Shown in pieces: positions 13,365 through 25,193 of a stretch of 64,000 nucleotides of DNA (its first letter is position 1; each line of letters begins with the position of its first letter). The notes under the pieces were generated by a model. The model worked only from the letters and a program-made list of their open reading frames with translations, was not told where the DNA came from and did not search any database. Origin of the DNA: Stromatinia cepivora. Taxonomy: Eukaryota > Ascomycota > Leotiomycetes > Helotiales > Sclerotiniaceae. The position numbers and the translations under genes were made by a program. Location: NCBI GenBank assembly GCA_014898415.1, contig RCTD01000008.1, positions 310,001 through 374,000 of the forward strand, given 5' to 3'.

Positions 13365-14117
13365 TTAAGCTGTTACCGTGTAAAAATGTGGTTCATTGAG
13401 CAAGTGCTTATCCATCACTCTTAACTCCCACGCATCTTCATCGGACAGACACGGAACAATTGCCAATTGGCAGCTGTCGAAATACTTTTCAATTTGACTC
13501 TCTAACATCAATCCGTTTTTAACGGAAAATAGCTCTTCGGTCGCCTCTTCTCCAAAAATGGGGCCCGTTGGCAATTGTCTCAGTCTGACAGGCATTATGT
13601 GTGCGGCAATCCGTTGCTTCGAGGCACCCCACGAGTGGCTAACAACGCACCAGCACTCCTTAATACCATCTCTGTTACGTGACACACCATAAAAATCCAT
13701 CAAGTTGTCTCTAAAAGCCGATTGCTCTGTGCTCGATCTCTTTTCCTTGATATAAAGCTGTAACACCAGCTCAACATCGGCTTTCCCCGCTAGCCCTAAC
13801 ACACTTTCGTTCTCGCGTTTGGCAGGGTTGGCTTTTCGATGGTGTTTCGAGAGTGCTTCAGCAATCATATCCAGGTATAGAGTTATTCTTCTGTGCCATG
13901 CTCGTTTACGAGTATGTATTTCGGACATCGGCGTATCTGGAGGAGTATCCAACGCTATCTTCTCTTCCTCCTCATTCATCTCTTTTAGAGCAATCCGCAA
14001 AATTTCCACATCGTTGGGCCATTCAGGGCCGGAGTCTGATTTACTCTCCTTTCTCTTTTTCTTGTTTTCTGCTTCTTTTGTTCGATCTGGTACTGTATTT
14101 CGGTACGAGGTAGCCAT
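13365..14117 (-). CDS. HNH_2-type fungal nuclease-like protein
   Basis: Single-exon frame of 250 residues starting MATSYRNTVPDRTKEAENKK. A basic, charged N-terminus (1-45) is followed by a helical region (about 50-140) and an HNH_2-like core: a CWCVVSH segment, AAHIMPVRL (the conserved AAHI(F/L)P motif), a FGEEATEELFSVKNGLML stretch (the conserved ELFS-x-xNGL motif) and a region ending LAIVP. This layout is typical of a large fungal family annotated as HNH nuclease-like; few members have known function. The C-terminus is short for the family (it ends soon after DEDAWELRVMDKHLLNEPH), so it may be truncated. It lies in tandem with the HET gene, a common accessory-region neighbour. Confidence 0.75.
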   Translation of the reverse strand: MATSYRNTVPDRTKEAENKKKRKESKSDSGPEWPNDVEILRIALKEMNEEEEKIALDTPPDTPMSEIHTRKRAWHRRITLYLDMIAEALSKHHRKANPAKRENESVLGLAGKADVELVLQLYIKEKRSSTEQSAFRDNLMDFYGVSRNRDGIKECWCVVSHSWGASKQRIAAHIMPVRLRQLPTGPIFGEEATEELFSVKNGLMLESQIEKYFDSCQLAIVPCLSDEDAWELRVMDKHLLNEPHFYTVTA

Positions 14118-15330
14118 GATTTCAACAATTATGACATCTCCAGTTGTTACTCAATGAAAGAATATGCAAGAGAGAACACACAAGAAAGAATTTGTAAGAA
14201 GGGATATGTAATAATATATACTCTCGATAGAAAAAAAATACTGTGTCATAGTTTACGATGCGTCATAACCCCTCAGTTCACTAATTGGCACTAATATTTC
14301 CAATCTGTAGTCTAGTTCACGGCATATGAACGTTCTTTCCTAATTAGCAGGGTGACTTAGATAATTTTCTGACTACCAAGATAATTGCAGTTTTAAAGGA
14401 GATCAAAAGATTACAATAGTAAATACTATTATCTATTTTACTTTAAATATCATTAAAATAGAATAATTAATTTTATAATTTCAAATAACTTCCCTTTTGA
14501 TTTCCCTTTAATACCCAAAATAAGAAAGAATTTAATATAAAACATTAATCATTGAATATTATAAATCCCCTTCCTATAATTAATATACTATTATGTTTTA
14601 TTATAAAAAATATTGATTGATTGTATATACTTATAAAGCATATAATATCCTATTAAATGATAACCTCTTTTTAATAGACAATCAATTGCCCAATCCTGAT
14701 GGCTTTATAAAGATATGCATCCATTGGTGAATAGCATCCAATTCATCCTTTCTACAAATCCTACGTTTACTACCCTGTGGGGTTACTTGACGTGAGAATG
14801 AAGCTCCTGACAGCTTGAAGCTGCTAAATTGATCATGTGCACTTGTTTGTGCAGCGCAGGATTGAACGCTGATGCTGTTCGGATCTTGATATCTCATTAC
14901 ACCAAATTTCCGTTGATAACCACGCGACTATATGATTAAAGTGGGATGTATGTCGAAATATGCTATTCGGGATAGCTCAGAAGTTATACTTCGAAAATTA
15001 TAGAAACCACAAGATATGTATCCTGATTGATGCGAAAACATTCATTATCTTGATATGATATTGAATAATAGAATTGTTTATTTCTTTCTTTTTTACCTCT
15101 CCTTTATTCTGTTCCAAATTATTTGAAAGGATGACTCTGGGCGTTGTCTTTTAAGGTTAATCCTTCGACAGGCCCACTTACCGCCTAACAAAGAATCTGG
15201 GGTAGCTTCAATTTAGCGCTGAAACCTGCGCCACCAAGAATATCAAGTCACCGACTCCAACTTTTAAGTACGGAGTAAAATCAGAGGATTGATACCAACA
15301 ACAAGCTATGAAAGAACGGAAATATTTATA
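14118..15330. other. AT-rich intergenic region
   Basis: About 14390-14660 is extremely AT-rich and looks like RIP-eroded DNA. A 71-codon minus frame at 14682-14897 has no recognisable features. The last 200 bp is the promoter side of the FUSC-like transporter gene. Confidence 0.5.
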
Positions 15331-18300
15331 ATGAATTCTTCGCCATCGGCTACAGAGGGATCCAGCACATCGCCTGTGAATAGAGATGGTCAACGAGATA
15401 GAAGATTTGGAAAACATGGTGCAAAACGAGGGGTATGTTGCTACAGGTCTTGCGCAACAGACTAGCTTAGGAACTAATTCATGTCGCATCACAATAGAAG
15501 TTACGGAACGGAACTTTCGTGTTACCTAGTACGGGAGAACGGGTTCGCAGGCAAATCACTTTACGAAGTCCATCAAGCTTTGACGGGCCGGCGCGACAAT
15601 ACTCATACGATGAAGGGTTGGGTTTGGGCCTGGGCTTGAGGGAAGAAGATACAAATATATTCCAAAGGGGTTGGACCTATTGTGCTAAATCCTCGAAGGG
15701 ATTTTCAAAATGGATACAATCACCCATTGGGAAGGGGATCTTGAAATGCTCGTTGGCATACACACTTGGAAGCTTGGCGACTTTCTCACCACACCTGTCG
15801 AATTTTCTAGGGCACCAAGATGGAAAACATATGGTGGCTACAATCACGGTTTATTTCCATCCTGCGAGATCATCGGGATCTATGATTGAAGCGGCGATAC
15901 TAGGTATCTCGGCATTCCTATACGCAGTCTTCATATCGGTGTCGAGTATGGCGGTTTCAGTGTACTGTGAAACGCAACTGGGTCTAATAGAGCTTGGTTA
16001 TGCCCTCATACTTATAGTGTTTTGTGGGGGAGGTCTAGGATTCATTGGTTGGTTCAAGCAGGCCTACAATGCTCCATTGGTTAGTGTTGCTTGTAGTCTG
16101 GCAAGTTTGGCAATCATCACGGTTCTCACGAAAGAGAATGCGGTGCAAGTAGGTGTTTTCTCGGACGATAAAATTGTTCAGGTAATGAAAATGGTTATCA
16201 TGGGAATGGTTTCGACGTCAATCGTTAGTTTATTGGTAAGTTGATACCCCTCAACCAGTCTTTAAAAACCAATTATTAACTCATTAAAGGTATGGCCGAT
16301 ATCCGCACGAACAGAGCTTCGAGAAAGCATGATCAAAACTACTGATTCCTTTGGAGATATGCTTACTATGATTGCTCGAGGATTCCTCAGTGGTTCAGAA
16401 ACTGACTTGAGCTCAACTACCTTCGACCGGGCTCAGAAGCAATATAAATCAGTTTCTACCCAGCTCACAAACAACTTAAAGGAGGCAAAGCTGGAACATT
16501 ATGTTCTAGGAACAGAAAACCAATATGCAATTGAAGCGAGGCTTGTTTGTTGCATGCAAACACTTGCTCAATCCATTGGAGGTCTACGAAGTGCTGCTTT
16601 GACACAATTTTCATTACTTCAAGAACCCCCAATAGGTAGCGCAACACCTACAGGCTCACATGGGTTCCCATCGTCTCAAATATATCCCGTTAGTCGACCT
16701 ATTAGTAGCAAATCAGATCGATTTGCAGTTCTTGGGGCCATCGAGGAAGCATCGGAAGAAGGCAGTGATCTTGATGCCGTTTCAGAAAGACCCAAGTTTC
16801 TTACTCGGCAAGGTACGGAGACTACACTATCGAGTATCGCTATGCCTACAGTTCGAACACCTTCGGAAATCTTTGGAAGATTTATCCTTCATCTTGGCCC
16901 GTCGATGAAATCGCTCGCATATACTCTCTCGCAGATACTAGAAGAGCTACCATTTGCTCAAGGTCCTGACTACCACATCACTATAAACGAACATTTTCGA
17001 TCGAGTTTGACTGAAGCATTGTAAGTATATTTAGATTTCTATTTTAGTATGGACACTAACAGGCTCTTCGTAGAAAACTTTACAGCAACGCAAGAGCTCA
17101 AGCACTTCAAGAACTTTATAAATCAAAAGAGCTTGATAAGACTCGCCCGGAGAGCATAGAAGCTGATTTCGAAGAGGTAGCTGCAAGTTGCGGCCATTTT
17201 AGTTTCAATCTACAAGATTTTGCAAGTGAGATGCAGAACTATTTGGCAATTTTAGAAGAGTTGAAGGAAGAAGTAGAACGGCCAAAACATCGTTCGTGGA
17301 GATGGTTGATGTTTTGGCGAAAGTCTAAGCGTCAATCGAAATCAGATGCTATCGACAATGAAGAGCAAGAACAACTTATCGCGAGGGATGTAGGGACTGA
17401 ATTGCCTAAAGATATTCCTGATCCTTTACGTACTGGACTTGGATACAATAAGGTAGAAATCGCCGCTAAGATCAACCCGGGATCCAAGGGAGGTGTTATA
17501 CGACGAAAGGCAATGCTTATGGTACGGTTCCTGGATCGTGATGACAGTGAGTATTGTCCAAAATGAGTTTGTGAACTCCCTCTTACCAATTTCTAGTTCG
17601 ATTTGCTGTGAAGGTTGGCCTCGGAGCAGCTCTTTATGCTCTTTTTGCTTTCATTCCCGGAACAAGACCAACATATCAGCATTACCGAGGAGAGTGGGGA
17701 CTTTTGTCTTACATGTTGGTGTGCAGTATGACAATTGGAGCATCTAATACAACTGGTTGGGCTCGTTTCATTGGTACTTTTATTGGCGCTGTAATCGCAT
17801 GTGTCATATGGGTCATTTGTGTCGGCAATCCTTATGCCCTAGCTTTTTGCGGATGGGTAGTCAGTTTGCCGTGTTTCTACATCATTATTGCAAAAGGTAA
17901 TGGTCCCTTTGGTCGCTTTATCATGCTGACCTACAACCTTTCTTGTTTATACGCATATTCTTTATCAGTCAAGGACTCCGATCATGATGATGACGAGGGT
18001 GGTGTCAGGCCCATTATCACCGAGATTGCACTCCACAGAGTCGTTGCGGTTCTTGCAGGTTGTATCTGGGGTTTGATCATCACAAGGGTGGTATGGCCAA
18101 TTTCAGCAAGACAAAAGTTCAAAGAAGGTCTGTCTCTTCTGTGGTTACGGATGGGGCTTGTTTGGAAGAGAGATCCTCTATCGACAATTGTAGAAGGCGA
18201 ATCTCAATATTCGTATATGAATTTGAGAGAAGAGTTCGAATTCCAAAGATATGTATTTGTCCTCGACAAACTTCGAAGCGCAGCCACAAGCGAATTTGAG

Positions 18301-18927
18301 CTTCGAGGCCCATTTCCATCCGCCACCTATGGGCGAATAGTCGAATCTACGACTAAAGTGCTGGATTCATTTCATGCTATGAATGTAGTTATCCAAAAGA
18401 ATGCTGAAGCTAGCGAAGGTGAAGCTTTATTATTGAAGTACACAGAAGAGGAGAGAGCACAACTTTGTGCGAGAATTAGCCATTTGTTTCAAGGTATGTC
18501 GTTTAATTTTCATTGCCTCATATAAACAGAACGCTAATAATAGATAGTTATGGCTTCCTCAATGAAGCTCGAATACCCTCTCCTAGCGGATAATCTTCCC
18601 AGCACGGCTCACTCCCGCGATCGCCTCTTAGCAAAAATCTTCCAATTTAGAAGACAAATGTCGATTAGTAATCGTCGCAGTCATGAGGATGATGTACCCA
18701 CACAAGTCGATGATGATGAATTGCCGGGGTCTGTTGGTTTGGGATTGCAAGGGGATGGAGTGCAGGGAAGGCTTAATCAGGGAATCACGGTGAAAGATTT
18801 AGATTATGAAATCTTATATGCTTTCATTTTGGTGACAAGACAATTGGCGGAAGAAATTGGAAAGGTGCAGAAAGAGGTGGAGTTGTTGTTTGGAGTGTTG
18901 GATGAGGGGGTGTTGGAGTTGAGATAA
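15331..18927 (+). CDS. Multi-pass membrane protein of the FUSC/ArAE_2 (brefeldin A sensitivity-related, Bre4-like) family
   Basis: Six exons join cleanly; introns at 15433-15497, 16236-16289, 17021-17073, 17547-17596 and 18494-18547, all GT-AG. The product is about 1,100 residues. Order: short Ser-rich N-terminus (MNSSPSATEGSS), first hydrophobic block of about six membrane spans (about 15730-16300) ending in the family-like VWPISAR, a soluble region (16320-17540) with long helices and the basic WRWLMFWRKSKR, a second membrane block (about 17600-18110) ending in a second VWPISAR, and a helical tail. The duplicated membrane-plus-VWP layout is the hallmark of FUSC/aromatic-acid-exporter relatives and of the fungal Bre4 group, linked to ER/endomembrane function and brefeldin A response. 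Substrate unknown. Start chosen because exon 1 splices in frame to the conserved second exon. Confidence 0.88.
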
Positions 18928-20046
18928 GGGGAAGGGATGGGAATGGAGGTGAATGGATTGAGATGAGATGTCTTCTGGCAAAAAATTCTAGAATCAGAAG
19001 ACGGGGAAAGGAAATGAGATTCGACAAAAGATGAGAGGATGAGCATTCAACGGGACACAGTCGAACAGATGAGCTTTTGCATTACGCGGTGTTTTTTATC
19101 GAGTTCTAGGTTTCCCTCCTAATACCTAATATTAGTTAGTTTAGCGTGGAGTTTGGCGATTAATTTTCTAAGGAATGACGATGCACGGATGAAACGGGAT
19201 GAAAATATAAGGAATGGAATATGCATAATAATATTACGACGATGAGAATTCGTGAATCATAACACGGCTTCTATTGCGTATATAAATAATTATAAAGTAT
19301 ATGACATTCATTATGTGAGTGCCAAGACGACCTTCCACTTTTATCCTTCCTTTCTTGTTTCCTTTTTTAGGCGTGTGAGTTATGTTCTTATGATATAAAG
19401 AAGGCTTTAGAATATATTTCGTAAGTTCTTAAAGTTACCTGGCGGTGAGTTTAGTATTTGATCTTCAGGTTCCTTGAGCGCAGAAGATTAAATGTGGATG
19501 TTGAGGATTGAGGACTGGGGCTTGTGGTTTGGGATTTCATCCATAATAGTAAAAGCTCACCGGTAGTACATTTATATTTATATTATATTATTAATGATCA
19601 CCCGTGAATCTCGGGATGTGGTATCCCGTATCATAGTATTATCATCTATAGAGTAGCAGTATCGATATGTAAACTCTCATTTATTTTCCATTACCTAGAT
19701 ATTTCATACCTAAGTATGTAATGAAAAAATGAAAAAATCCGAGTTGAATTCCCAAGTTCGTTTATTTTGTATTTATACGGTGTAACGAGTAATGAGTAAT
19801 GAAAAGCATATTGAATTATTCATTCATCGTACATACATCTACACAGTGAATCGAATGATCAATTATCACTGGAGATCACCCATAGCACCTATCCTATGTA
19901 ATATCATATGGACGCCAATTTGCCACTTCCCATTTTTATTACACCCATCCACCTTGCCTCCAGCCGCTGTAAAAATCACCCGCTTCCACTTCATAAGACC
20001 GGTATCGTGACTTTCCTCCCGACTTTCTCGTAACGAAGTAGAAAAA
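18928..20046. other. Intergenic region between convergent genes
   Basis: Shared 3' flank of the transporter (+) and the histone chaperone (-). I see no supported gene. It is moderately AT-rich around 19570-19760. Confidence 0.5.
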
Positions 20047-21653
20047 CTAAGCAGCTTCCTCACCAGTATCTTCTACGCTAGCCACCTTGGCCTTTTTCTC
20101 CTTTCCCCCATCGCTAGTTTCACTCTCCACTTCTGGCGCTGCTTCTGCTTTTCTCTTTGAACCTGCCGGTATTGGTAAATCCTTGGTTTCCTTTTTCTTG
20201 TGTCTAACCAAACCTGTTAGATCCGTGGCTGTCTTTTTGGCTTCTTCAACGCGTGCTGCGGTGTCGGAGGCAGATTCGCCGAGGATATTTCCTAGAATCC
20301 CACTCATGGCATTGGATTGAGGTGCACCGGCTGGAGCGAGGGCTGCAGCAACAGCTTGGTTGATGTCGACGGGTGGAGCGCGGAGCTCTTTAAGCTATGG
20401 AATAGTAGTATTAGCGGATATCACGCGGTAGAGAAGTTAAGGAGGCAAAGTGTACGAGGGGGAGGGGACAGCGTACACGAAGCTCCATATCCGCAACAAT
20501 ACTCTTAACGTCGGCAATTCTGTGTCTCGTAACATCGTTGTCTTCTGCGACGGCCGTTTCTGCTAATTCAACTTCCTGGTTATGTAGCTTAAGTTTTGTA
20601 CTCTTGATTGCGAGCTCCAGTTCTTTGACGGCTTCCGCTCTCATTTCCTCATCGACGTTTTCCGCTCCTGCATTGGGCTTCTTCTCATCGGTTTCTGTTT
20701 GTGTAATGGATGCAAACTCGAGCGCGAGGGATAGTTTGTAATGAGCTTCGGCGATTTGTTCATCTTCTTCTGGGAATAGACTTTCTTTTAGAGCGAGAGA
20801 TTCTCTGAAGTCTGCCACTGCAGCTGGGAATCTGTAAAAGTATTAGCAATTGATCGGAATTCCGTAGCAGTGACTTTCTGCACCTTTCATTTTCGAGAGA
20901 GATCTCCCCTAAAAGATCGCGCGTATCCGCAAGTCTCTCTTTTATGTGAGTAGTCATAGCAGTATCACCGGTTCCCTTTCCTTTGCCCTCACCCTCATCC
21001 GCGTGCAACCTCTTCTCAAAGAGTACACGCGCCAAATCCAGAATGTCGAAAGCAAGATTAAGAGGGTCATCCTCCTCTTCATCCTCCTCTCCTTCTGCAT
21101 CTTCCTCCTCATCTGAGTCTTCAAAATTCTCATCTCCCGTAAACGTAAATAAAGGCTTCTTTGGATCCGTACTAGCATTGTCCTCTTTCTTGGCTGCGCC
21201 CCCATTTGCCGCTTCCTCTGCCACTTCACCAGCCTTTTCTTCCCCTTCTGTCATTACACTCTCATCATTTTTCTCTACTTCCATCTTCACAGTCTCATCT
21301 TCTTCCTCGATAGTATCTACTTTCTTTCCACCATTCTTCTTCTTTGGTTTTTGTTTCTCACCACCAGCCCTACCACCTAAAACATCACTTTGTTGTTGCG
21401 CGACCTTGAAAAGTGCTCTGCCGTACAAGAACAGAATTTCTGCATTCTCTGGCGCCATTTCTCCATTGATTTCAGCTTGCAATTCCGAGGCCTGCGCATA
21501 GTGATCTACGGCATCTTCGTAGCGCTTTTGTGCATACTCGGCAGTTCCTTTAGCGCAATATTCGGCAAGTGACACTCTGGCAGAATTGTAGGCTTCAAGG
21601 TCCGCGGATGCTTGCTGAGATATGGTGACGGGTGGTTCAATTGGTTCCGCCAT
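20047..21653 (-). CDS. sim3: NASP/Sim3/Hif1-type histone chaperone (SHNi-TPR protein)
   Basis: Binds histone H3(-H4) and escorts it to chromatin, including CENP-A in fission yeast (family knowledge). Exons: 21653-20884, 20831-20477 and 20394-20047; introns of 52 and 82 bp fit GT-AG. The N-terminal TPR begins SLAEYCAKGTAEYAQKRY (about residues 28-90). It is interrupted by a long acidic insert with EEEDE and DSDEEEDAEGEEDEEEDD runs (about 110-205), then the SHNi-TPR region resumes (DPLNLAFDILDLARVLFEKR, FPAAVADFRESLALKES, AEAHYKLSLALEF). The C-terminus has a bipartite basic nuclear signal near KHKK/GSKRKAE and ends EDTGEEAA. Intact. It is divergent from dpb2 and shares a 399-bp promoter with CGCG elements, fitting S-phase expression. 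Confidence 0.93.
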
Positions 21654-22052
21654 TGTGTCTATGGTAATTGAGTAGGTATTTGAAAGGTGCGATGGAGGAA
21701 TTGATAGAGCTGTGTAGAAGGAAGATGTATTGATTGAATAGAAATTGCAATTCCTCGACAGTCAAAGGCGGAATTAGGATGAGATTTAGGAATTGAATTT
21801 GCGACAGATAAATAGGTTAACAGTTTGTTTTTGAAGCTTCGAAAAGTCGTAAGACATTGAAGCAGTGAAAGTTACAGGGATTACGAGAGCTTTACGCGAA
21901 CATAGAAACCACTTTACGCGCCATAACGCGTCTCACAAGCCTTGACCAAAATATCGACATATGTAGAAAGCATCTATGAATTCATGAAATAAATGATTGA
22001 GGACGATTACACGACTAATACCAATGGAAATTTTGAATTTTGAATTAAAAAT
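21654..22052. promoter_or_regulatory. Divergent promoter between sim3-like gene and dpb2, with MCB/CGCG elements
   Basis: 399 bp separate the two start codons. Three CGCG-core motifs cluster in 40 bp: TTTACGCGAA (21891-21900), TTTACGCGCC (about 21913-21922) and AACGCGTC containing a perfect MCB, ACGCGT (21926-21931). MCB elements bind MBF (Mbp1/Swi6 or Cdc10/Res) and drive G1/S transcription in fungi. Both flanking genes act in S phase, so MBF control is a reasonable inference. Confidence 0.6.
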
Positions 22053-24455
22053 ATGAGTCGCCCAAATCCTATACCGAGATCAAATGCTGCTTCAATCTTC
22101 AAACCTCCTGCTACCCCCACTACCAGTTTAAATCCTATCCCCTCTTCGTCACCCGCATTTGCAACTCCAGTACACCCTATACGACCATTCAATGCCGCCG
22201 CAGTTCCCTTACCGAAAGCGAGTATTCTCCCAATCCTCCTACCACCTGCAACATTAAGACCTTTGGCTTTTCGGACTTTCACAAAGAAGCATAGTTTGAC
22301 TTTGACGTCGTCGGCTTTGCAAGTGTTGGCTACTTTCATTGGGAAGCATTGTGGGACAGGATGGAGAGAAGAAGGATTGGCAGAGAGAGTCTTGGAGGAG
22401 GTTGCAAAGAGTTGGAAGAATAGGAGTGGTGGTGTTATTGTCGATGGAGAAGGGATAGAACTGAAAGAGATCCTGAAAGCCTTGGAAGGAAATATCAGTG
22501 GTGGGAGGATAGTCGTAGGAAGAGAATTAAGCCGGCAGAACAGTCTAGTTTTGGGATCATCACAGCATGGGGAGGTTAATCATACTAGACTTGGATTACG
22601 GCCGGGGAATATACAAAGAGAGGATAGTCAATCGAGTCTGGGAATGTCAATGTTAGAGGTGGATGACAAGGAAGATGAAGATGGTCTGAGGGATCCAAGG
22701 AAGTGGCTGAAGGTTATTGATGCTTTTGAGCAACCTCGATTGGTTTATAATGTTGCTAAGAAGCACTTTGATAGGTATGGTTCAATAATGGACTCTCTGA
22801 AAAACCCACTAATGCAATACAGAGATGCCTCCAAGCCCTCCTTATTCCCACCTGCGTCCCATAAAACACTCCTCTTCCAAAACCGCTATAATGTTATCCA
22901 TCAACGTCTCCTCCGAAACGAATCCTTCCAAACGCCCGCTTTTCAAGGTGGCAAAGCCTCCCTTCAACGCAGCACCTCCGCTATCACCACTCCACAGCAG
23001 TCATATAAATTAACGCCGATAGCCAACCTTCTCGGCCGCAACCGCAGCAATCACATGCTCCTCGGCCTCCTCAGTATTTCTCCGACTGGTACCCTTGCCA
23101 TCAATGACCTAACAGGCACTATTGCTCTTGATCTCACACACGCGAAAGCGATCCCCGAAGATGGCGCCTGGTTCGCACCTGGGATGATTGTACTAGTAGA
23201 CGGTACATACGAGGAAGATGAAACTGGATCATCGTCTCGTCTTGGTGGAAATGGAGGGGTAGGCGGTACTATTTCGGGTAAATTTATCGGCTTCACCATA
23301 GGTCATCCTCCTCCCGAACGTCGTCATGTCACTTTAGGCACAGCCGGTGAAGGAGATACTACTGCCGGTGGCGGTTTCGGTTGGGTAGATTTTCTCGGTG
23401 TAGGAAGTTCTCGAGCCCTAGGCACCAAAATGCAACGACTCGAACAAAAGCTTCTTCGACCTCCTCCCTCTTCTTCAGATACAGACGACCCCCCGCTTCC
23501 ATCCAGAGGCCGTGTAGTCATTCTTAGCGAAGTCCACCTTGATATCCCCCAAACTCTTCAAGCCCTAAAGAAAATCCTCTCCCTTTACTCATCTGAACCA
23601 GAAGGGTGCACACCTATGACTTTTATCCTACTCGGCTCCTTTGTCTCCCATGCCGTACTCTCGCGCGGCGGATCGGGAGGTTCTATAGAATATAAAGAAT
23701 ATTTCGACTCCCTTGCCGCCGTTCTCTCCGAATATCCTACCCTCCTTAGCACCGCAACATTCATATTCATACCTGGCCCCAATGACGCATGGGTTTCGGC
23801 CTTCTCATCCGGCTCCTCCGTCCCTCTACCCAGAAAACCCGTGCCAGAAATGTTCACTTCCCGCATAAAACGCGCGTTCGCGAACGCCAATACCGAAATG
23901 GAGAAGGAAAAAGGGAGAAGAGGAGATGGAGAAGCCATCTGGACGAGTAACCCAGCAAGAGTCAGTCTATTTGGTATGAGTTGTGAATTAGTAGTATTCC
24001 GAGACGACATTAGCGGACGTCTCCGACGCACGGCCGTCACCCTCAATTCATCCAAAAAGCCCACTACCGAAAACGACGAAGACGAAGACGAAGACATAGA
24101 CATGTCACCACCCCCTTCCTCCTCTCCCCCCTCCACCTCTCCTCCAGAAATGGACCCCGATATCCATGCTGCGCGTCGTCTCACCAAAACCCTCCTCGAT
24201 CAAGGACATCTCTCGCCCTTTCCCCTCAACATCGCACCCCAACATTGGGATTTCTCAAATGCGTTGAGTATCTATCCATTACCTACAGCCATTATCCTAT
24301 GTGATGTAGATAGTCCAGCCTTTTGCTTGACGTATGAAGCATGTCATGTTATGAATCCTGGGAGTGTGGTGACGAGGGGGAGGAGGGGCATGGCGAAGTG
24401 GGTGGAGTATGATGTTTGGGGACGGATGGGAAAAGTTAGAGAGGTGGGGTTTTAG
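22053..24455 (+). CDS. dpb2: DNA polymerase epsilon subunit B (Dpb2)
   Basis: Essential non-catalytic B subunit of the leading-strand polymerase; links Pol epsilon to CMG/GINS. Single exon, 800 residues, close to the family size. Order: Pro/Ser/Thr-rich N-terminus (1-70), Dpb2 N-terminal helical domain (about 75-165, starting LAFRTFTKKHSLTLT), a linker with KWLKVIDAFEQPRLVYN, an OB-fold region (TPIANLLGR, MLLGLLSISPTGTLAINDLTG, ISGKFIGFTIGHPPPERR) and a C-terminal calcineurin-like phosphoesterase fold (VVILSEVHLD, FILLGSFVSH, FIFIPGPNDAW) that lacks the normal metal ligands, as expected of B subunits. A low-complexity acidic/Ser/Pro loop (about 670-700) sits in the phosphoesterase domain. Start ATG at 22053 is the first in frame. 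Confidence 0.96.
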   Translation: MSRPNPIPRSNAASIFKPPATPTTSLNPIPSSSPAFATPVHPIRPFNAAAVPLPKASILPILLPPATLRPLAFRTFTKKHSLTLTSSALQVLATFIGKHCGTGWREEGLAERVLEEVAKSWKNRSGGVIVDGEGIELKEILKALEGNISGGRIVVGRELSRQNSLVLGSSQHGEVNHTRLGLRPGNIQREDSQSSLGMSMLEVDDKEDEDGLRDPRKWLKVIDAFEQPRLVYNVAKKHFDRYGSIMDSLKNPLMQYRDASKPSLFPPASHKTLLFQNRYNVIHQRLLRNESFQTPAFQGGKASLQRSTSAITTPQQSYKLTPIANLLGRNRSNHMLLGLLSISPTGTLAINDLTGTIALDLTHAKAIPEDGAWFAPGMIVLVDGTYEEDETGSSSRLGGNGGVGGTISGKFIGFTIGHPPPERRHVTLGTAGEGDTTAGGGFGWVDFLGVGSSRALGTKMQRLEQKLLRPPPSSSDTDDPPLPSRGRVVILSEVHLDIPQTLQALKKILSLYSSEPEGCTPMTFILLGSFVSHAVLSRGGSGGSIEYKEYFDSLAAVLSEYPTLLSTATFIFIPGPNDAWVSAFSSGSSVPLPRKPVPEMFTSRIKRAFANANTEMEKEKGRRGDGEAIWTSNPARVSLFGMSCELVVFRDDISGRLRRTAVTLNSSKKPTTENDEDEDEDIDMSPPPSSSPPSTSPPEMDPDIHAARRLTKTLLDQGHLSPFPLNIAPQHWDFSNALSIYPLPTAIILCDVDSPAFCLTYEACHVMNPGSVVTRGRRGMAKWVEYDVWGRMGKVREVGF

Positions 24456-25193
24456 GTTTTTTTTTGTGGAAATAAATGGTTCGGTCTCAAATGGGACTTG
24501 AGTTTGGAGTACCTTACATAAAAGCCTTTGGGTCTTGCGAACTAAGGGGTGAGATAGACGATCCCTACGTCGTCAGAAGTTGGGGTTAGGAGTTAGAGGC
24601 GCAAAGAATGGGATCGGTAAGTACCATTTTAGACTCATGTGTAACATTCAAGATAGATTTATATGACCAAATATCATAGTTATATAAAAAGATGTTAGTA
24701 CGGCATACAGCTCTCCGTAGGATATCACTATTTTGAATCTTTTCAAATTGTAATTGTGCATCCCTATATTGTACCGGCCAGATATAGCCAACAATTACAT
24801 ACTATCCTCCCTAGCATTGTCATCTGATTCACATAATGGAAGATATATATATGAGATATGCACATGAATGCATATATTTTCATTTTCCAGCCTCTGTCTT
24901 TCGAATTCAATAGTTTCGTACAGATAATAACAAGTAGCCTAGGCGACACATACTTGCGATCCCGAGGTTCTACGATGGCCGCATGACTGACTAAGCTCAG
25001 CCTTAGATCCCCCGAATATCAAAGGCATGTTCATCCCTCCGCTAATCCACACAGCTGTGTGTCCCTGTCGTTATATACGCTCGACTGTTAAGTCTTTAAT
25101 TTCCCATTCGCCAATGACGCCATATCCTATAGCCCGAATCCCAATCATCCGTTCATGGTATCGAATAGTATAGATATTCGTAATAAAGGTTCT
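24456..25193. other. Intergenic region between convergent genes
   Basis: Shared downstream flank of dpb2 and the Rab GAP gene. No supported feature seen. Confidence 0.5.

Noticed and set aside
23585..24187. 200-codon minus frame
   Set aside because: Shadow of dpb2; no independent support.
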